From positions 1 through 9,469 of the forward strand of contig CAKUFB010000086.1 in NCBI GenBank assembly GCA_934647145.1: DNA of 9,469 nt, written 5' to 3'. Below, piece by piece: positions 1-6,731 of this stretch (the first letter of the stretch is position 1; every line of letters starts with the position of its first letter). This stretch comes from an uncultured Clostridia bacterium (GTDB lineage Bacteria; Bacillota; Clostridia; Christensenellales; Aristaeellaceae). The position numbers were made by a program, and so were the translations under genes. The notes beneath the pieces are model-generated. The model saw only the letters and a list, made by a program, of their open reading frames with translations. It was not told the origin of the DNA and ran no database searches.

Positions 1-483
1 CACGAGGACATCGTGCAGGAGGGCATGATCGGCCTGTTCAAGGCGGTGCGCGACTACAAGCCGGGCAAGGTGTCCTCCTTCCGGGCGTTCGCCGAGCTGT
101 GCATCACCCGCCAGATCATCTCGGCCATCAAGACGGCCACCCGGCAAAAGCACATTCCGCTCAACTCCTATGTCTCGCTCAACCGCCCGGTCTACGCCGA
201 CGATTCCGAGCGAACGCTGCTCGACGTCATCAGCGAGAGCGTGACCACCAACCCGGAGGAGCTGCTCATCTCCCAGGAAAGCCTCAGCGACATCGAGGCC
301 TGCATCGGCGAGGTGCTGTCGCCCTTTGAAAAGGAGGTGCTCGCGCTGTACCTCGACGGCCACAGCTATCAGGAAATCAGCCGGAAGCTGGGCAGGCATA
401 CCAAGAGCGTGGACAACGCCCTGCAGCGCGTCAAGCGCAAGATCCAGAACTACCTGGACGAGAAGGCGAGGGTGAACGCGTAG
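1..483 (+). CDS. sigH: RNA polymerase sigma factor SigH (Spo0H), 3' part only
   Basis: This is the C-terminal 160 residues of an RNA polymerase sigma factor; the frame is open to the left edge and the true start lies outside the window. It contains the end of sigma region 2 (AELCITRQIISAIKTATRQK, about window residues 27-46, the -10 recognition and melting part), the conserved HIPLNSYVSLN linker, and a region 4 helix-turn-helix near the C terminus (SYQEISRKLGRHTKSVDNAL). These blocks closely match Bacillus subtilis SigH as I remember it, including the NPEE and LYLDG segments. In known spore formers SigH directs transition-phase and early sporulation transcription, and the gene sits near ribosomal and transcription genes. 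Here it is followed after 49 nt by an ABC ATPase, with no T-tailed terminator between them, so read-through is possible. The identification is firm; sporulation in this organism is inferred only. Confidence 0.95.
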   Translation, partial: HEDIVQEGMIGLFKAVRDYKPGKVSSFRAFAELCITRQIISAIKTATRQKHIPLNSYVSLNRPVYADDSERTLLDVISESVTTNPEELLISQESLSDIEACIGEVLSPFEKEVLALYLDGHSYQEISRKLGRHTKSVDNALQRVKRKIQNYLDEKARVNA

Positions 484-520
484 GGGAAAGGCCCCGGAGC
501 GGCGAACAGGCGAAACGACA

Positions 521-525
521 GGAGG
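521..525 (+). promoter_or_regulatory. Shine-Dalgarno that decides the start of the ABC ATPase
   Basis: GGAGG lies one base before ATG 527 but seven bases before the in-frame GTG 533. A one-base spacer is too short for normal initiation, whereas seven is near optimal, so the GTG is the better start even though ATG is the stronger codon. Confidence 0.6.
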
Positions 526-532
526 CATGTCC

Positions 533-1237
533 GTGAACGAAGAAAACATGCTCGTGCTCTCACAGGTCAGCAAGACCTACGCGGTGGGCAGCGAGCGGGT
601 GCACGCGCTTCAGGACGTGTCGCTCGGCATAAAAACCGGGGAGTTCGCGCTGATCGTCGGGCGATCCGGCTCGGGCAAGTCCACCCTGCTCAACCTGATG
701 GCCGGCCTGGAAAAGCCCACGCGCGGCCAGATTCGCGCCGCGGGCAAGCAGATTGAGCGCATGAACGAGAGCCAGCTGGTGTCGTTCCGGCTCAAAAACG
801 TAGGGTTTGTGTTCCAGTCCTTTAACCTGTTCGAGGCGCACGACGCGCTGGACAACGTGGCCATGCCGCTGGTGTACCAGGGCGTGGGGCGGGCGGAGCG
901 TACCCGGCGGGCGCGGCAGATGCTCGAGGCGGTGGGCCTGAAGACGCATCTGCGCCACAAGCCCTCCCAGATGTCCGGCGGCCAGCAGCAGCGGGTGGGC
1001 ATCGCCCGGGCGCTGGTCACGCGCCCCAAGATCCTCTTCGCCGACGAGCCGACCGGCAACCTGGACTATGGCACCTCGCGCGAAATCCTGGCGCTGATTC
1101 AGCGCATTTGCCGGGAACGCGGCACGACACTGATCATGGTTACGCACGATCCCGAGTTCGAGCAGTACGCCGATCACGTGATTCACCTGCTCGACGGCAG
1201 GCTGGTCGAGCCGAACGATCGCGCGCAGCACGTGTGA
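533..1237 (+). CDS. ABC transporter ATP-binding protein, MacB/LolD/FtsE type
   Basis: A complete single-domain ABC ATPase of 234 residues (236 if ATG 527 is used). Visible motifs, numbered from GTG 533, are Walker A GRSGSGKST at 43-51, the Q-loop Gln at about 95, the signature MSGGQ at 147-151, Walker B ILFADEP at 167-173 with the catalytic Glu at 172, the D-loop NLD at 176-178 and the switch His at 205 (VTHDPE). The FQSFNLF segment after the Q-loop is typical of the MacB/LolD/FtsE subfamily. Such ATPases act in the cytosol, paired with FtsX-fold permeases. The natural partner is the permease at 3868-5256, although a 400-nt gap and the CARDB gene lie between. The substrate cannot be read from the ATPase. 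It could be cotranscribed with sigH, since the gap holds no convincing terminator. Family assignment is firm; the partnership is inferred. Confidence 0.92.
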   Translation: MNEENMLVLSQVSKTYAVGSERVHALQDVSLGIKTGEFALIVGRSGSGKSTLLNLMAGLEKPTRGQIRAAGKQIERMNESQLVSFRLKNVGFVFQSFNLFEAHDALDNVAMPLVYQGVGRAERTRRARQMLEAVGLKTHLRHKPSQMSGGQQQRVGIARALVTRPKILFADEPTGNLDYGTSREILALIQRICRERGTTLIMVTHDPEFEQYADHVIHLLDGRLVEPNDRAQHV

Positions 1238-1321
1238 AGCGTCCGGAGAAGCCGCCGCGTAGAATTTGCCCAGGCTCGGGCGGCGGACGTTTTCCGGACG
1301 TTCCAAAGCCATACGGACAAG

Positions 1322-1337
1322 TATCAGGTATATGATA
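1322..1337. promoter_or_regulatory. Candidate operator: small inverted repeat overlapping a -10-like hexamer
   Basis: TATCA at 1322-1326 is the reverse complement of TGATA at 1333-1337, separated by GGTATA. The right half contains TATGAT, which differs from the sigma-A -10 consensus at one position, and the wider sequence starts with GT and ends with AC, loosely like GntR-family sites. Neither a -35 element nor a regulator gene is visible in the window, so this is a weak candidate. Confidence 0.2.
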
Positions 1338-1568
1338 ACGACGCTTGGCTGCCATGTACGGAAAATGTTCGTTGCCAAAGGCCGGTTTTGCCGCCCTCTG
1401 ACAGAATGTCATGTAGTTATACGAATGGACAATGAACCCGAAGAGACGGCTCATCTCGTTTCGCAGGCGGATCAGGGCTGTTTCTATGAACCCCCCATCA
1501 CCCCACGAGCAAGTAGCTCTATTGCTTGAGGCAGGAAAATTTGTCTTGCAAGTGCTTTCCGGGAGAGC

Positions 1569-1604
1569 TCGAGAGGGGCCTTTCTCAGAAAGGCCGCCTC
1601 TCGA
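1569..1604 (+). promoter_or_regulatory. Strong hairpin in the leader of the CARDB-permease operon
   Basis: Two stacked helices form one long stem: TCGAGAGG (1569-1576) pairs with CCTCTCGA (1597-1604), and GGCCTTTC (1577-1584) pairs with GAAAGGCC (1588-1595). The loop is TCA and a single G at 1596 is bulged. No T tract follows on the plus strand, and the Shine-Dalgarno of the next gene lies 22 nt downstream, so it does not look like an intrinsic terminator for + strand transcripts. It could be an mRNA-stabilising or protein-binding leader structure, or part of a dispersed repeat. Confidence 0.55.
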
Positions 1605-1637
1605 ACGTATCCCCAACGTCCCCCCAAGGAGAAGAAG

Positions 1638-3881
1638 ATGAAGAAGATGCGAATGTGGTGCGCGAGGGCGCTGGCGGCGTGGCTGATTGCGGCGCTGCTG
1701 ATTCCGTGCGCGGTTTTTGCGGAGGGCGAGGCGACCAATCCGCCTGAAACGGCGACGAGCGCGCCTGAAACGGCGACGAGTGCGCCCGAAACGGCGACGA
1801 GCGTGCCTGAAACGGCGACGAGCGCGCCTGAAACGCCGACCTCCGCGCCGGAGGAGACGCCGATTCCGACCAGCGCGCCGACTGCGCCCGAAGCGACGGC
1901 CGGGGAAACGCCCGAGCTGTCGCTGCTCGACGAGGGCTGGGAGGCGCTGCCCGGGCAGACGTTTACGCTGGCGCTGCCGTATTCGTACGCCTTTGGCAGG
2001 ACGCGCCTGACCAGTCACGAGTACCTGTGGCAGGACGGGCAGGGCGCGTCGCTGATCGAGCTGAGCTACGAGGACTGGGTGAGCGGCCGGTATCCGGGCG
2101 CGTTCACCGGAGAAATCGCGGGGGCGCTTGCCGAGGTGGAGGTGCGCCTGCTGGCGGGCGGTGACGCGTCGTATCTGTTCGGGCTGACCGGGGACGCGTC
2201 CAGCAGGCCGGTAAACGGCGCGTTTCTGTCCGCCTACGCGTTTTTTGAGCGCCTTACGATCCGACACGATGCGACGCCGGGCGCGTACAGGCTGCGCTTC
2301 GAGATTTACTACACCGACCGCGCCGGTCACACCAACCGGGGCGGCGAGCCGATCCGCGGGAAGGTGACGCTGGTGGTCGGCGACGAGGGCGAGGTCACGG
2401 CGACCCCGAATCCCGACGAAACGCCCGAGCCGGCCGAGTCGCCTGAACCCACCGATTCGCCCGAGCCGACCGACGCGCCCGACCCGGAGGCGGGCAGGCT
2501 GATGCTGGGCGAGGTGCGCGGTACGCCCGAATTCCGCGCGAAAAGGACGGGAACTCTTTATGTGCCCGTGTCCTTCGTGCTGGACGCGGCGCGCGTGTAC
2601 TCCAACCGGGACGACTCGGGGAACTACGTGCCCTGGGCGCGGGACGCGAGCTATGGCGGGGAAATTCTTTCTTATATAGAGTATCTGGCGCTCGAGATCA
2701 CGCCCGAGATGGCGGCGGATATTTCCTGCCCGCTGGAGATGGGCGAGCAGGGCGTGTCGCACGCGATCATCGAAAACGGCGTGAATCACGGCTACGCGGT
2801 CTTTGACGATCTGAAGGTCAAGAGCACCGCGTCAAACGGCGTGCAGCCGGTGACCTTCCTGGCGAGATACCGCCTGGCAGGCTCCGAGGAGCTCAGCGAG
2901 GCGGAAATCAGCCTGAACGTGAACGTGACCGGCGTATCGACCGGCGGCGGGGGAGGGGGCGGCGGCTACGTGTCGCCCACGACCATGCCCCAGGCGCGCC
3001 TGATGGTTGAGAAAATCGCGACCGACCCGGCGAACGTCACCGCGGGCGACCGGTTCGACCTGGTGTTCACCATCAAAAACACCAGCCGGAAACAGTACGT
3101 GCAGAACATCCGTGCGACGGTCAGCGTGCAGGACGACGCGCTGCTGCCCACGTCCGGCTCGAACACCGTGTATATCGACCGGATCGAAGCGGACTCGACC
3201 TACGAGCTGAGGTATCCGGTTTCCTCCAGCCTGTCCGTACCCGAAACGGCGCTCAAGGTGGACGTGCAGTTCGAGTACGAGGATCAGGCGGTGTCGGCCC
3301 AGAGCGCCTCGCAGACGCTGAACATCCAGGTGGCGCAGCTGCAGCGCATCAAGGTGGACGATCCGGTCGTCGACTCGACCGCGCCCACCGCGGGCGACAG
3401 CTACGACGTTTCGCTGCAGGTGATCAACGAGGGGCGCACCACCCTGTACAACGTGACCGTGACCGCGAAGGCAAACGACGAGAACCTGGCGCTGCCCGCG
3501 TCCTACTACCTGGGCAACATGGAGAGCGGCTCGGCCAAGAAGGCGGAGCTGAGCGTGACGCCGCTGGTCTCAGGCCAGTACGCGCTGGAGCTGGAGGTGA
3601 GCTATGAGGACGGCACGGGCAGGCAGTACTCGCTGAGCAAGCCGGTTTCGTTCTGGTGCGAGGCCGAGCAGAGCTACGACGAGAATACCTGGACCACGCC
3701 GACGGACGACCCGTCCGCAGACTACGCAAATGAGGTATCAAAAACCATGGAGATCCTGTCGCTGATGCCCTGGTGGCTGTATGCGGCGGCGGCCGCGCTG
3801 GTGGTGCTGCTGGTGGTTTCCATCGGCGTGAGCGCGCACTCACGGCATGTCAAGGCGCTTGAAGACGATGAGATGGACTGA
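1638..3881 (+). CDS. Secreted, C-terminally anchored protein with CARDB-like domains (COG1361-like)
   Basis: A 747-residue extracytoplasmic protein. It opens with a basic n-region and hydrophobic core, with likely signal peptidase I cleavage after AVFA (residue 28). A Thr/Pro/Glu-rich stretch with heptad repeats follows (about 35-95), then a beta-rich domain (about 97-248), a Pro/Glu/Asp linker (about 254-286), a second beta-rich domain (about 287-430), eight glycines at 436-443, and two successive CARDB-like Ig-type domains (about 453-565 and 570-672; each has a T/P-x-AGD-x-(F/Y)D entry motif followed by strands of the FTIKNTS or LQVINEG type). One transmembrane helix (about 711-732) and a short cytosolic tail end it. 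The start has AAGGAG six bases upstream. It overlaps the permease gene, which suggests that it works with that permease as an extracytoplasmic partner; CARDB domains generally mediate adhesion or protein contacts. Topology is well supported, the partner role is inferred and the ligand is unknown. Confidence 0.85.
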   Translation: MKKMRMWCARALAAWLIAALLIPCAVFAEGEATNPPETATSAPETATSAPETATSVPETATSAPETPTSAPEETPIPTSAPTAPEATAGETPELSLLDEGWEALPGQTFTLALPYSYAFGRTRLTSHEYLWQDGQGASLIELSYEDWVSGRYPGAFTGEIAGALAEVEVRLLAGGDASYLFGLTGDASSRPVNGAFLSAYAFFERLTIRHDATPGAYRLRFEIYYTDRAGHTNRGGEPIRGKVTLVVGDEGEVTATPNPDETPEPAESPEPTDSPEPTDAPDPEAGRLMLGEVRGTPEFRAKRTGTLYVPVSFVLDAARVYSNRDDSGNYVPWARDASYGGEILSYIEYLALEITPEMAADISCPLEMGEQGVSHAIIENGVNHGYAVFDDLKVKSTASNGVQPVTFLARYRLAGSEELSEAEISLNVNVTGVSTGGGGGGGGYVSPTTMPQARLMVEKIATDPANVTAGDRFDLVFTIKNTSRKQYVQNIRATVSVQDDALLPTSGSNTVYIDRIEADSTYELRYPVSSSLSVPETALKVDVQFEYEDQAVSAQSASQTLNIQVAQLQRIKVDDPVVDSTAPTAGDSYDVSLQVINEGRTTLYNVTVTAKANDENLALPASYYLGNMESGSAKKAELSVTPLVSGQYALELEVSYEDGTGRQYSLSKPVSFWCEAEQSYDENTWTTPTDDPSADYANEVSKTMEILSLMPWWLYAAAAALVVLLVVSIGVSAHSRHVKALEDDEMD
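1741..1845 (+). repeat. Tandem 21-bp repeats encoding PETATSA heptads
   Basis: Five consecutive 21-bp units begin at 1741, 1762, 1783, 1804 and 1825. The first four differ from one another by only one or two bases; the fifth diverges towards its end. They encode the Thr/Pro/Glu-rich stalk just after the signal peptide. Because the unit is a multiple of three, gain or loss of copies would keep the frame and only change stalk length. Confidence 0.95.
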
Positions 3882-5256
3882 CATCCTGCTGCTGAGCCTG
3901 CAGAACCTGAAGCGGCGCAGGCTGCGCACGCTGCTGACCATGCTGGGCGTGGTGATCGGCACGGCGGCCATCGTGGTCACGCTGTCGCTGGGCGCGGGCG
4001 CGGAGGAGGCGCAGATGAAGGCGCTCGAGAAGAGCTCCAACCTGCGCCTGATCGAGGTGTATCCTTATTACGGCACAGGCTCCGGCGGGCGCAGAGTGAC
4101 CCGCATCACCGACGCGACCGTGCGCGACGTGCGCCAGATGTCGGGCGTGAAGGCGGTGACGCCGCTGGTCAGCCTGTATTTTGGGGGCGAGTTCATCGTC
4201 AAGACCGGCAAGTACGAGAATTCCACCGTGCTCATGGGCGTGTACCCGGAGGACTTCGCCCAGATCCAGGGCCTCAAGAGCGGGCATTACTTTTCAGGCT
4301 CCACCAGCCGGATGGAGTTCATCATGTCCGAAATCGCGCTGCTCGACTTCCAGGACCCAAAAAAGGAGCGCGAGTGGGTGGACTACTACTCCATACTCTA
4401 TGACGGCGGCGAGCTGCCCCTGCCGAACATCAACTGGTACTCCAGTAAGTATGAGGTCACGCTCCGGTACGAGGACTACTCCAACTACGAGGCCAATAAC
4501 TATGAGCCGGAGGTGTTCGAGAAGACCTATCCGGCCAAGCTCACCGGCATTATCCAGGCCAACCTGAACGACTATCAGTTCACGAGCTGCGCCGTGGTCA
4601 ACCTGAACTGGCTCAAGAAGATGTATAAGGAGAACAAAAGCCTGTTCAAGGAGCTGGGCGTGGAATCGCTCGACCATTACGACACGGTGCAGGTGCTGGC
4701 CGCGACGGTGGGCGACGTGGAGGAGGTCTGCAAGCAGCTCAACGAATACGGCCTTCAGTACCACAGCCCGATGGAGACGGTGAACACGCTTCGGCAGCAG
4801 ATCGGCACGATGCAGGCCTTTCTGGGCTTTATCGGCGCGATTTCCATGCTGGTGGCCGCGCTGTCCATCGCCAATACCATGATGATGTCCATCTATGAGC
4901 GCACCCGGGAGATCGGCGTGATGAAGGTGCTGGGCTGCTCGCTGCGCAATATTCGAATGCTGTTTCTGAGCGAGGCGGCGTATATCGGCGTGTTCGGCGG
5001 CGGCGCGGGGCTGCTTGCCTCCCTTCTGCTGTCCTACGCGCTCAACCACGTGCAGTGGATGCGCGCGCTGGTCGCCTCGATCATGTCCAGCAGCGCCATG
5101 TTCTCGGTCGAGGGCGCGGCGACCTCGGTGATTTCCCCGGCGCTGGGCTGGGGCGCGTGGGCGTTCGTGATCGGGGTGTCGGTGCTCTCCGGCCTGTACC
5201 CGGCCTATCGCGCGATGAGGCTGTCCTCGCTCGCGGCGATACGCAACGGGGAGTGA
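3868..5256 (+). CDS. ABC transporter permease, MacB/FtsX family
   Basis: A 462-residue permease (469 if the upstream ATG 3847 is used). Numbered from 3868, it has an N-terminal transmembrane helix after the basic NLKRRRLRTLLTMLG segment (about 22-43), a large extracytoplasmic MacB_PCD-type domain (about 44-312), and three C-terminal helices (about 316-340, 364-393, 423-448). The FtsX-family cytosolic coupling motif ERTREIGVMKVLG begins at 344, right after the second helix, where the ATPase would dock. It ends with the typical PAYRAMRLSSLAAIRNGE tail. ATG 3868 is preferred because family members usually begin just before a W-x-D-L segment; neither start has a good Shine-Dalgarno, and both overlap the CARDB gene (14 or 35 nt), so translational coupling is likely. 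MacB-like systems use the ATPase for mechanotransmission, export or signalling. The cargo is unknown. Confidence 0.9.
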   Translation: MRWTDILLLSLQNLKRRRLRTLLTMLGVVIGTAAIVVTLSLGAGAEEAQMKALEKSSNLRLIEVYPYYGTGSGGRRVTRITDATVRDVRQMSGVKAVTPLVSLYFGGEFIVKTGKYENSTVLMGVYPEDFAQIQGLKSGHYFSGSTSRMEFIMSEIALLDFQDPKKEREWVDYYSILYDGGELPLPNINWYSSKYEVTLRYEDYSNYEANNYEPEVFEKTYPAKLTGIIQANLNDYQFTSCAVVNLNWLKKMYKENKSLFKELGVESLDHYDTVQVLAATVGDVEEVCKQLNEYGLQYHSPMETVNTLRQQIGTMQAFLGFIGAISMLVAALSIANTMMMSIYERTREIGVMKVLGCSLRNIRMLFLSEAAYIGVFGGGAGLLASLLLSYALNHVQWMRALVASIMSSSAMFSVEGAATSVISPALGWGAWAFVIGVSVLSGLYPAYRAMRLSSLAAIRNGE

Positions 5257-5290
5257 AAAAAAGAAGAACGTTTCTGAGGAGGAAGCACGG

Positions 5291-6724
5291 ATGGCGATCA
5301 ATCCGAACCGCTGGGCGAATCTGGCGGACGACGCGCAGATGATTCAGGCGGCGGTCGACGAGGCGGCAAAAACCGGCCAGACCGTTGTGATTCCGGCGCG
5401 AAACGAGCGCACGGGCGAGCAGAAGTGGGTGCTTGAGCGGGCGGTCAGGCTGCACAGCGGCAGCGCGGTCTGCCTGGAGAACGCGCATCTGCGCCTGGCG
5501 GACGGCGCGGTGGACAGCCTGTTCAAAAACGACACGGCGCGCACCGGGCAGGCGGCGCGGCCGGAGAACCGGCAGCGGGATATTTGTCTGTTCGGCGTGG
5601 GAAACGCGGTGCTCGACGGCGGCAGGCACAACGGCGTGATCGAGCGCAACGAGGCCCAGACCGGGCACAGGGCGCTCGAAAACACGCTGATACACTTCCA
5701 GAACGTCGAGCGGGTGCGGGTCGAGAACCTGCGGCTGGTCAACGCGCGCTACTGGGGCATGACCTTCCACTTCTGCTCGAACGGGCGCGTGTCGGGAATC
5801 AACTTCATGAGCAGCGGCAACTGCCCGAACTGCGACGGAATTGACCTGCGCGAGGGCTGCTTCGACTTCCTGATCGAGCAGATTACCGGCCATACGCAGG
5901 ACGACACGATCGCCCTGACCGCGCTGGCCGACCGGAGCATCCTGCCGGTGGAGGGCATGGATCCCTCCATTCACAATGTCGTGATTCGGGATGTGTCGGC
6001 CTGCTCGCTGTGCGCGGTGGTGCGCCTGCTCAATCAGGACGGGCGCAAGCTGTACAACGTGGTCATCGAGAACGTGCAGACCAGCGTGGAGATCGATCCG
6101 GCCGCGCCCGGCGCACAGACGTACCCGCTGCGCCTGCCCGACGCGGAAAGAGGGCCGTGGGCGGTGGAGCCGGTCTACTGGCGCACGTTCGAGAACCGCA
6201 GCCGCCGGCCGGAGGTGTGCGTGCGCATCGGCGAAAACGGCTATTATAACCCGGACATGCCGGACGCGCGCTCGCGGCTGGGCGACACGTTCAATATCAC
6301 GGTGCGCAATGTGCAGGCCTGCGCGCAGTTCGGCGTGACGCTGTCGTGTACGCTGTGCGATTCGCTGATCGACGGCGTGCAGATGTTCGGCGACAGCGCG
6401 GCGGCGGTGTACGTGGGGAAGGGCGAGTTCGAGGATGTGCGCTTCCGGAACCTGGGCTTCGCGCGAAACGCGGTGCGCCGGGCGGAGGACTGGACTGCCC
6501 GCGGCGGGGACTACGGCTATGAAACGCCCTGCGCGGCGACGTTTGGCGGGGCGAGGGCGCGCGGACTGGACTTTGACGGCCTGAGCGCGCATCCCTCGGG
6601 ACAGGACGCGTTTGGGGGATACGGCGACGTGGAGCTGAGCGCGAGAAACGTGCGCCTGCGCGGCGAAGGCTCGCAGCTGCTTCACGGGGAGGGCATCAGG
6701 CTGAACGCAGCGGGTGAAAGGTGA
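5291..6724 (+). CDS. Right-handed parallel beta-helix protein, GH28/pectate-lyase-like fold
   Basis: A 477-residue protein with no signal peptide or membrane helix, so probably cytosolic. It follows the polygalacturonase-type plan: an N-terminal D-D-A-x-x-I-Q-A-A-V-D segment (13-23), a G-x-x-x-LDGG turn (about 102-111), then many short strand repeats of the NV-x-I-x-NV type. GH28-like acidic motifs appear in order: NCDGID (180-185) where polygalacturonases have NTDG, and QDDTIAL (203-209) where they have GDDC. The following GHG and RIK motifs are not evident, so hydrolysis of a sugar bond is plausible but not assured. Cysteines are unusually frequent for this fold. AGGAGG (5277-5282) lies eight bases before the ATG, and the gene starts 34 nt after the permease. 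Its stop codon overlaps the ribosome binding site of the radical SAM gene, so the two are probably made together. The substrate cannot be assigned. Confidence 0.8.
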   Translation: MAINPNRWANLADDAQMIQAAVDEAAKTGQTVVIPARNERTGEQKWVLERAVRLHSGSAVCLENAHLRLADGAVDSLFKNDTARTGQAARPENRQRDICLFGVGNAVLDGGRHNGVIERNEAQTGHRALENTLIHFQNVERVRVENLRLVNARYWGMTFHFCSNGRVSGINFMSSGNCPNCDGIDLREGCFDFLIEQITGHTQDDTIALTALADRSILPVEGMDPSIHNVVIRDVSACSLCAVVRLLNQDGRKLYNVVIENVQTSVEIDPAAPGAQTYPLRLPDAERGPWAVEPVYWRTFENRSRRPEVCVRIGENGYYNPDMPDARSRLGDTFNITVRNVQACAQFGVTLSCTLCDSLIDGVQMFGDSAAAVYVGKGEFEDVRFRNLGFARNAVRRAEDWTARGGDYGYETPCAATFGGARARGLDFDGLSAHPSGQDAFGGYGDVELSARNVRLRGEGSQLLHGEGIRLNAAGER

Positions 6725-6725
6725 G
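6718..6725 (+). promoter_or_regulatory. Shine-Dalgarno overlapping the stop codon of the beta-helix gene
   Basis: AAGGTGAG, which matches the 3' part of the full anti-Shine-Dalgarno complement (GGTGA), ends six bases before ATG 6732 and covers the TGA at 6722-6724. It supports ATG 6732 over the in-frame GTG 6714 and suggests that ribosomes finishing the beta-helix protein re-initiate on the radical SAM gene. Confidence 0.6.
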
Positions 6726-6731
6726 ATACAG

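Larger units (their letters stand above)
1238..1637. other. 400-nt non-coding region between ABC ATPase and CARDB gene
   Basis: No frame here looks like a real gene. The middle part, about 1300-1560, is visibly poorer in GC than the flanking genes. Contents: a weak GC-rich dyad just after the ATPase stop (CCGCCG at 1252-1257 against CGGCGG at 1281-1286), then a direct repeat CGGACGTT at 1284-1291 and 1295-1302, a small palindrome at 1322-1337, minor stem-loops at 1508-1526 and 1534-1560, and a strong hairpin at 1569-1604. The Shine-Dalgarno of the next gene, AAGGAG, is at 1626-1631. I could not identify a convincing sigma-A promoter with both elements; the best -10-like hexamer is TATGAT at 1331-1336, without a matching -35. 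I recognise no known riboswitch consensus. Confidence 0.6.

Noticed and set aside
482..494. GGGG/CCCC dyad after sigH as a terminator
   Set aside because: The stem is only four base pairs and no T tract follows.
1241..1294. Possible terminator after the ATPase (GC-rich dyad followed by TTTT)
   Set aside because: The pairing is imperfect with a large, interrupted loop and only four T, so it does not meet a reasonable standard for an intrinsic terminator.
1401..1428. Possible SigH-type promoter (AGAAT and GAAT elements)
   Set aside because: The -35-like core has a mismatch (AGAA for AGGA), the -10 lacks the preferred purine and the spacer is too short by my count.
1432..1641. Plus-strand small open frame of 69 codons before the CARDB gene
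   Set aside because: No Shine-Dalgarno, translates through the strong hairpin and ends in an arginine run created by the next gene's ribosome binding site; not credible as a gene.
1708..1712. Lipoprotein signal (Cys in LIPCAVFA) in the CARDB protein
   Set aside because: Residues before the Cys do not fit the lipobox, as Pro precedes it; AVFA followed by Glu is a better signal peptidase I site.
1140..2789. Minus-strand open frame of 549 codons
   Set aside because: It runs opposite the ATPase end, the non-coding gap and the CARDB gene, is dominated by Arg/Gly/Ala runs and has no recognisable domain. It is a shadow caused by GC-rich codon bias.
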